From Albula goreensis (taxonomy: Eukaryota; Chordata; Actinopteri; Albuliformes; Albulidae), in assembly GCA_022829145.1 (NCBI GenBank), contig CM040746.1, positions 29,331,832-29,395,831 of the forward strand: a stretch of DNA of 64,000 nt, written 5' to 3'. Of the stretch, positions 56,127 through 64,000 are shown piece by piece. How positions within the stretch are numbered: position 1 is the first letter of the stretch; every line of letters starts with the position of its first letter. Made by a program: the position numbers and the translations under genes. The notes below the pieces were generated by a model. That model was not told the origin of the DNA, ran no database searches, and saw only the letters and a list, made by a program, of their open reading frames with translations.

Positions 56127-58093
56127 ATGGTTCTGACTATGGAGTCGAAGAGGCGGAAAGGTCTGAGTGGTGTCCTGTCTTCCTTGTCACTGCTTTGCGT
56201 TGTGTTGGACCTACAGCTGGACGGTAAGACGGGAGACTTCCCCGATACGTTTTGCAACTAGTTCATATACAGCCTTGGAAAGTTTTTTTTTCTGTTTATT
56301 CGATATCTGCACGAAACTGTTACCACATGAAGACTGAGCAAGGGATAGGACGTAACTTAATGTTCAGGCACCGAGCCTCCTCAGCTTCTTCTCTAGCTAT
56401 CAAGCTGGGAGGTAAGCGTCACCTGTAGCTACCAAAAAATCTCCTCTGTCGGTCAAACTACAAAACTTAACAAAAAAGAGCGTGTCAGGTAACAAATAAA
56501 GGCAGGTAGATCGTGCATATTACCCAAACTGAATGTGTTTGTCCATGAATAATGAGTCGGTGGGTTTCATTACATGCCAGCTAATAAACTTTGCTAGCTT
56601 AAGCAAACAAAACTTTAACATACTCGTACTATTATGTTATGTTATGTCACCATGACAATAACCTGACCTGTAGCACCTCCTGATAAAGGACCTCCACCTA
56701 TGGGCACTGGGATGTAGTGATCGATGTGCTAGCTATGTTCTCCAACAGGAATGTGCCCAGGACTCACAGCCATTTATTTTTTCACGATGGTTGAAAATGC
56801 AAATTATATGGGTGTGAGTGATTATCTTGAAAGGTGCAGGGAGACATTCTTATTTGCCTTGTTGGCCCAGTTCTATGTCTTTATTGATTTTGGCGTGATA
56901 CCTGGTTTTGTCGTATAGTTATTTAATAGCACATATAATTGACTCTGGCTGTTGAGTAGATACGTGGCGAAGTTTCCTGTCACTTTCAGGATGTCGTAGA
57001 CAATGATAATTTGATTACTTCAGTTTTGGCCTGAATAAATAATTTACCGCGATTTATCTTGGGGGCATACTTTGAATTTTGCCTCTACTCCAGTTTAACT
57101 GCTAAGTAGTAAAGCTTGATGAAGCAGTCAATTTAGCGTTAGTCTCCTGTGACGTCATTTATCAGTTCCCTTAAGTGCCTCAATGCTTTTGTAGCAGATA
57201 TAGCTTAATTGTATTAATATTATTTTATTTTTTGTTTTACTGAAAAAATATGTATATAAAGGTGTTTCTGAAAGTTATTTCTGTTATTTCTTTCCTTAGC
57301 CCCTGATTTAATAGTACAAGCTTAATAAACATGATACAAGTAAATATGAATACAATATTCCTATGAATGTGTCAGTAGGATTCAAATTTCTGAGTGTACT
57401 GATTAAAATAGGAAATATGAAGAACCTGTATTCCAAGGAGAAAGCCAACACAAGTTACAGTATTTTTTTTTTCTTGAATAGCACTGAACAAGCAGGTAAA
57501 ACAAAAACAGCCTGTCATTGAGAGGGTTGTCACTGAGAGATGTGTTCAATGCTTATTTTGTCAAACAGGACGACTTATTCTACATACTGTTAGCTCTGTT
57601 TCTATTTGATAAGGTTGCATAAAATATTGTGTTAATTGAATGGAAATCCATCGTCATAAGAGCAGATTTGCCCTTGTGTTGCAGGTGTTTTAGGGGCCAC
57701 ACATGTGGAGATTGAGCATCACTTGGAGATGGGCCGCAAGTTGCTGGCAGCTGGGCAGCTGGCAGAAGCTCTTTCCCACTATCACTCTGCTGTGGGTAAG
57801 AAACAGCACACATACCCACACACAATGGTGTTTAGATAGACAGAGGGAGCTCTGTGCAAACTGGGCCTGACTGTAAAATTGAATAGAACTTGAAATAGGA
57901 AGCCAGGTTAGGAAATCAGATACTTTACGTCACCTCTTATTACGCCTTGGACTGGAAAAGCTTTGTTGTGTTGAGAGTTGAGCTTTTCTTCCCCCATCAA
58001 TATAATGTAAGAAATAATGCTGAAAATAAATATTAATGCATCAAGTTTGGCGCAGGTTAGACTCTTACGCTTTCCAGTGTCAGTCTTGCCAGC

Positions 58094-58127
<34 letters not shown>

Positions 58128-61100
58128 AATCAGGACAAACCAAAACTGGAAGCAAACCAACTTATAAACACAAAATCAGGGAAATGTAAATAGAGACATA
58201 GTCAAATTTTTCTGACACTTGTAACTGTAGCTGTACTTCGAAGGTAAACATTTATTTTCCATTCCTGAGGCTGACAGTTTGTCTTGTGTATATGTGCTGT
58301 GTAACCATATCTAGAGGGTGACTCCAAAAACTACCTGACATACTACAAGCGTGCAGCAGTGTTTCTGGCCATGGGCAAGTCGAAATCAGCCCTTCCTGAT
58401 CTCACCAGAGCTATACTGCTCAAACCAGACTTCCTAGCTGTGAGTTTCTCCTTTCAACCAATATCAATAACTTTGCCACATCACTTTGTGTAGATGTATA
58501 GAATGTTATTGATTACAGTGGAGAATTCTGGACTCTTTTTCTGTCTGCAGGCCCGTCTCCAGAGGGGAAATATCCTGCTGAAACAGGGTAACACCCAGGA
58601 GGCTAGAGAGGACTTCCAGGCTGTGGTGAGTCCAAATAAACAGCACTTCCATATGCTCTTGATCTGACATATCTCAGCACTTGAACACGAATGCAAAGAT
58701 TTTGAGAAATATCAAGGCACTTATATCTTACTGTCTGGGAACATCACTTACTGAAATAATGTTGGCCATAGTAGCGGCAGACTTACCGTAGCAGGGTATA
58801 AGCCTGGAATGCAAGGCTAGTCATGCCAGCATGTTGTCTTTGAGGTATTCTGTGCAGAGTTCTTTATCTTCATTTCTCCTAACTCCTCTCATTTCCATCA
58901 CTGCTCAACTCCTCCCACTTCCTCCTCTGCTCTCCTCTCTCTCTATCATTTCTTTGCTTTTACACTCATGCTTTTAATTTTCCTCCCCTTTCTTATATCT
59001 TCTCTCCCTCCTGCACTTTCCACTGTCCTCTTTTCCTACGGTCTACATGTCTCACTCCCTCTGCAGTTGGAGGGGTCCCCAGACCAGGTGGAGGCTCGTG
59101 ATCAGCTCCTAAGGACGGAGGAGCTGGAGGTGTTGCAGGAGGAGGCACATGTTGCCCACCAGCAGGGAGATTACCATGCAACCGTTAGTGTGCTGGACCG
59201 TGTCATAGAGGTACTCAACGCTTAACACTAGACCAAGTCACAAAGACCCTCATCTGCTCACATACCTCATACAGGGTCGAATATTTGTCAATTATTGAAA
59301 AGAAAAAAGCAGAAACATTTGTCAAAAGCGACCTCTCACCTCTCTGGCTCACCCAGATCTCCCCCTGGGACCCAGATTCTCGAGAGCTGCGTGCAGAGTG
59401 CTACATCCGGCTGGGGGATGCGCGGAAAGCCATCCAGGACTTAACGCCCACCACACGCCTGCGCAATGACAACCGTGCGGCTTTCCTCAAGCTCAGCAGG
59501 CTACACTATGAGCTGGGGGAACACCAAGAGGCCCTGAGGTACAGAGGTTGACTGACTGTCAGAATGGCTGAATAACTGATAGAGGATCAGCTGGCTGTCT
59601 GTTTTCCAGATGATGTTGTGTGCACGTGTGCGTGAGTGAGCATGTGCTCCCTCCCTGATTACTACAGCTGCTGTATGCCTTTTCACTGTCTCACTCCTTT
59701 ACTCATTCATTCTGCCTTCTTTTCTGTCAGTCATGTCCGTGAGTGCCTCAAGCTCGATCAGGATGATAAAAACTGTTTCTCCCACTACAAGCAAGTGAAG
59801 AAACTCAGCAAGCAGCTGGACTCCGCTGAAGAGCTCATCTCAGAGCAGAGGTTTGTGTTTGTGTAAAGGTGTCAGTGAGCCTATGGACCACAGCATTATG
59901 ATTTAGTAATACTTTCACAACATTGGCAATTACAAGCAATGCTGGTATCTCCACTTTTACCATTTTTGAGTTGGAACATGAATACAAATTTTCTGTCATC
60001 AGTTTGTGTACTGTCAACATGTCATGGCTCGGTGACTAATGCAAAACACCATATTCAAAACACCATGCGACTTACACTTGTATCATATAATAATAAAGCA
60101 GGTTTTCCTATTTCCTGAAAAGTTTTCTTTTTGTAAATATGACATATTTCAACAACATTAACAATACGTGAATGGCATCTTAAAATGTAGTTTCACATTC
60201 TAATAGCAATAAATGGGTCCCTCAGGTACCAGGAGGCGATGGAGAAGTACGAGTCAGTAATGAAGACGGAACCCAATGTTCCCTTCTACACCAGCAAAGC
60301 CAAGGAGAGGATCTGCTTCTGCCTGGTCAAGGTAAGCTGCCTTATGTCATTTACCAAATCTATGTAGACCACACAAGGGTCAAAGGCATGGGAACTGACC
60401 CTCTCTCCCTTCCCTAGAATCAGAGGGCTCAGGAGGCAGTGGACGCATGCTCTGAGGCCCATCAGAGAGACCCCCGAAATGTGAATGTGCTCAGGGACCG
60501 GGCAGAAGCCTACATCCTCAACCAGGACTATGAGAAAGGTCATCTTCGTCACCTCTCCCCATGCCAGGCTAGATGTGTATTCCACCTCATCCTCACACCC
60601 TTGTGGGATCAAGAATAGTCTTTTGCCCTGAGTTGCATTGATACATTATCTTGGAGTAGGAGAGCTTTTGTAGGATCTGGTTTCTCCTGTTGATACCCTC
60701 ACCTTAATTTCGAGGGAAAAGCAAAAGTGAGCATAGAACAATACTCATACACTTTGTGTATGTGTGTAATGTATCTATAATACATTTCAGTGTAAGATAT
60801 CTATAATATATTTCAAGAATTGACCAAAGTCACGGCAGTCAATCTCGAGCATATGTGTGGCTGTTGTTTGACAGTTTTAGTTGAACATGGCAAGATTTAA
60901 TGCCTGGATGGTGTGTCTACTGTCACTCAAAACATTTTTTGTTTGCAGGATAATGCTTTCACAATCAACACTGCTGACAGGGGAAATTCATAGTATCTGT
61001 TTGAGGATATTCCATTTGAATATTTCAAAGTGGGCAAATCAAAAATCTTCCTCTCACATGAAATATCTTTTAGATATAGCATAGATTGTGCTTTAGGATA

Positions 61101-62834
61101 GATGGTTGCTGCTTATCTAATTTTGACAGTTGTCATGGGACATGAAACTGAGAGGTTGTTCTGCGCTATAAACACTTTTTGCTCTAGCTGAATATGGTGT
61201 CAGGACTAAGCCAAACTACACACTATGGTAATAAAAATGCATGTAGAGATGAAACAATGTGATTTGTAAAACCACAAACAAAAAGCACATTTAGAGGCAC
61301 ATTTAGTCACCCAAATTAAGTACTTATTGTGAGTCATTCCATTTGGGATCTAGGTGGGGGTCTTATTAAATAAGCTCCATAAAATATGTGGGTGGCTACA
61401 AAATTTAGCTTAGATAAAAATCCCATTTTTATTAAAATATGATAGAAGCCCCTATTATTAATCATGGAAATTGCCAATGCCTCAGTATCAAATTGCTTTT
61501 GCAGTGCTATAAATTACATGCACGTACACATTCTTCCATGTTCGACATCAGATCTCCAAAATGCCTATATCAAATGGAAAACCACTTTTAGTGTCCTAGG
61601 TTGCCATGTTGATTATAGATCAGAGTGATCTATACTAGACAGAGGTTATTGGGTGACAGGCTTAAAAGAGACTTGCTGGAGATCATCAAAGAAACCATGT
61701 ACAAAAATAGCATGCAGTCATACTTACGCATTTTTTATGTTAAAGAAATATTAGTAAAAATAGACGATTCTTACCAGTCCATCTCTGATGTTGTTTTTTT
61801 GTCTAAACTGCTCAGTACAAGCTGTCATAACATAAATTGTATGCTCATTTCCTTGCTGTTGCAGCTGTGGAGGACTACCAAGAGGCCCGAGAATTTGATG
61901 AGGATAACCAGGAGATTCGAGAGGGTCTGGAACGGGCACAGAAGTTGCTTAAACTTTCGCGAAAGAGGGATTATTACAAGATCCTAGGAGTTAACAGGTA
62001 TGTTGTGTTAAGCCAGTGGAAGTTAGAGCTGTACAGTTATCACTACTGTGGAAGTGAATGACAGCATTTTGGAATGGTGATATTTTTACTTACCCCAAAA
62101 ATGCATGTTTTACAGTCTCTTTTTTTTTTTTAACCACAGGAGTGCAAACAAGCAGGAAATCATTAAAGCATACAGGAAGTTGGCCCAACAGTGGCATCCA
62201 GATAACTTCCAGTCAGAGTCAGAGAAGAAGGAGGCAGAGAAGAAGTTCATAGACATTGCATCTGCTAAAGAGGTGCTCACTGACCCAGGTATGATCAATA
62301 CTAAAGTGCGTAAAACCTGTCGACTGCTGACCTGTATGCTTTTGATTTCTCAATAAATGAGGATGATTGCATTGATTTATTTTGCTTTAACACTTGCCCC
62401 CACTTGCTAGGAAACAAACCATGAACTACAGTTTGTGTGCATTTATGCCAGGAACTGTTGTGTACTGGCCCTTGCACAGCCTTTTTTTTTTATATTACAT
62501 GATACACATTCATACCACTGGATATTTACTGAAAGCCCAGTTCCCTGACATACACATAACATATTGTAATGTTTTCTCCATTCACATACTTCTGAGTATC
62601 AACAGTAAAACATCTACACCTGGAAAAAAGACATTGTGGCCTGATGTGAAACCTCATCATTGTCCTATCCCCCTCTCTCTGGCAGAAATGCGGCAGAAGT
62701 TTGATGCTGGGGAGGACCCACTGGACCCTGAGAGCCAGCAGGGAGGAGGTGGTGGTGGGGGACAAGGCTGGCCGTTCGAGTTCAACCCCTTTGGATCTGG
62801 TGGAAACTTCCACTTCAAATTCCACTACAATTAG
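56127..62834 (+). CDS. dnajc3: DNAJC3 / P58IPK, ER-luminal TPR and J-domain co-chaperone
   Basis: Exons: 56127-56223, 57685-57795, 58315-58439, 58551-58625, 59067-59210, 59357-59538, 59731-59850, 60226-60331, 60418-60538, 61865-61997, 62140-62288, 62686-62834, in phase, giving 503 residues (human 504). DNAJC3 binds misfolded proteins with its TPRs and delivers them to BiP in the ER; it is also known as an inhibitor of PERK and PKR. A hydrophobic N-terminal segment (about 13-31, LSGVLSSLSLLCVVL) is the signal peptide. TPR repeats fill about 35-390. The J domain starts at RDYYKILGV, with the essential HPD at 424-426, and is followed by the G-rich linker and a C-terminus ending FKFHYN. The ATG at 56127 precedes a second in-frame ATG at 56139; either keeps the signal peptide. 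Intron 9 uses a weak donor (AAAG/GTCATC). Confidence 0.97.
56224..57684. other. dnajc3 intron 1
   Basis: 1.46 kb with no exon-like or repeat structure that I can support. First introns often hold regulatory sites, but none is specific here. Confidence 0.7.
58095..58126. repeat. Poly(A) run of 32 in dnajc3 intron 2
   Basis: Thirty-two consecutive A. It could be the tail of an old retroposon, but no SINE or LINE body is recognisable directly upstream. Confidence 0.9.
60539..61864. other. dnajc3 intron 9
   Basis: 1.33 kb, AT-rich, with no exon or repeat that I can identify. Its donor is GTCATC, poor after position 2, while the acceptor TTGCTGTTGCAG is good. The exon junction is fixed by phase and by the protein match. 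Confidence 0.7.
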
Positions 62835-64000
62835 CATGAAGGAGAGTGGGGACATGGAAGGGAGGGAAAATGGAAGCAAAGGAGAGAGGATGATGCCAAA
62901 ACCTGATGATAAAGGCTGGCTGGATTGCAGGATGGTGTGTTGGAATTGTACTCGTGAATTTGCAGGGGAATGTTGTAAGACTTTGGAGACTCAGCCCACA
63001 GGGCTGTCGGACACTTGTGGGCTGGGTTTTATGCCTCTGAGTGGAGGCACAATCATGGACTTGATGCTCGGCTAGTTACACAAGACTCACCAAGCTGATG
63101 AGGTGAAGTTGGAGCCACACATAATTTCAAGTTCTCTCAGTGGCACAGATCATGTGCCTGTTTGCAGGTCCCACCCCCACCCATTCTGTATTCTTCAGGA
63201 AGTTCATTTTTGTCTTCCTTGTGCCATCTGCTCACTCCATCGAGGAGCTTATCTGTTCTGCAATTTTTTTTTTTAACAACAAAACCTACACATGTACTTA
63301 AAAAAATAATGGTGAAGAAGTTTATTAGATGTTACTTTGGGTTGAATCTTCAAGGCAACCCATCATTCATTTGCTTCTCTTATTGTGAAGAGTGTGAAAT
63401 ACTGATATAGCGTTGCACCAGTAGGTATGTGGAGAGAAGCTCAATGGTGTCATCTTTTTTGTTGTTGTTGGACTTGAAGGCATGTCTGAGAGATTGCACT
63501 TATTTTCTCCTTTTTGTGTTTTACTTTTTTAAATGCAGGCCACTCCAGACTTCATGTTTTAGTGCAATTGCTCCATTAAAAAGATTAATACAAATTCATT
63601 CTGTAAAACTTTTAGGGGGAAATTCAATTTGCAATCAATCTTAAAATAAATTTCAAAGAGAATCTATTTTTTTCATAACCTCTGTTTTTGTCGATTGATT
63701 AGATCATAAAATGACAGCTGTGGATAAAAACTTTGGGATAGATTGACTTGCCCCCTTTGAGTAAATTTTCAGGCTCTATGGCCCCAGGACACAGGAGCTC
63801 AGCAAACAGAATGTAAGGCCTTTCTGTGGATTATCATACAATTATGTTGTAATTGTTTTCATCAGAAGGGAAAACCTTTTGGAGTACACTCCAAAGCAAT
63901 TAAAAACAGCTTGGGAACAATTTGTTTGACCAGATTCAAAGTGCATCACCCTCAGATAAAGTAGAATAATCTTTGACAAACTACACAGTTGTACAGATTT
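62835..64000 (+). other. dnajc3 3' UTR and downstream sequence
   Basis: No coding exon follows. AATAAA at 63645-63650, after an AT-rich stretch, is a likely polyadenylation signal about 810 bases after the stop. The last 350 bases hold nothing that I can identify. Confidence 0.55.

Overview
This window comes from a vertebrate nuclear genome, almost certainly a teleost fish. It has short GT-AG introns, abundant TG/CA microsatellites, and relics of fish-type LINE, hAT, SINE-like and LTR elements. Every convincing gene lies on the plus strand. I rebuilt the gene models by following reading phase across splice sites and comparing the joined proteins with remembered human or fish families, so no database search stands behind them. 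The species cannot be named from the sequence.

Layout. 24-5308: taf6, the TFIID subunit, cut at its 5' end by the window edge. 10544-19937: a calpain-5/6-type protease with a C2 tail and an intact Cys-His-Asn triad, carrying about 86 extra residues in one exon. 24315-38224: a tandem cluster of small four-helix membrane proteins related to TMEM272. It holds two intact genes at the ends, one gene with intact later exons but no recognisable first exon, and one truncated pseudogene that has lost a splice donor. 41485-42791: cda, cytidine deaminase. 43608-46834: fis1, the mitochondrial and peroxisomal fission adaptor. 51736-54655: cldn15, a cation-pore-type claudin. 56127-62834: dnajc3 (P58IPK), the ER co-chaperone, with exact matches to an ERSE and a UPRE in its upstream region.

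Mobile DNA. There is a short hAT-type MITE with inverted ends and a perfect 8-bp target duplication (21645-21799). A decayed L2/Maui-like LINE lies in an intron of the third TMEM272-like gene (about 31890-33060). A solo-LTR-like segment sits in a calpain intron (about 14376-14998), and a tRNA-related SINE-like relic in a fis1 intron (about 45750-45941).

The genes do not form a functional pathway. taf6, fis1 and cldn15 also share a chromosome arm region in human (7q22), so the linkage is probably ancestral, with the calpain, TMEM272-like, cda and dnajc3 genes placed among or beside them in this lineage. I found no new system such as a novel defence or toxin module. The most informative points are the birth and decay of the TMEM272-like array, the insertion in the calpain, and the clean unfolded-protein-response sites before dnajc3.
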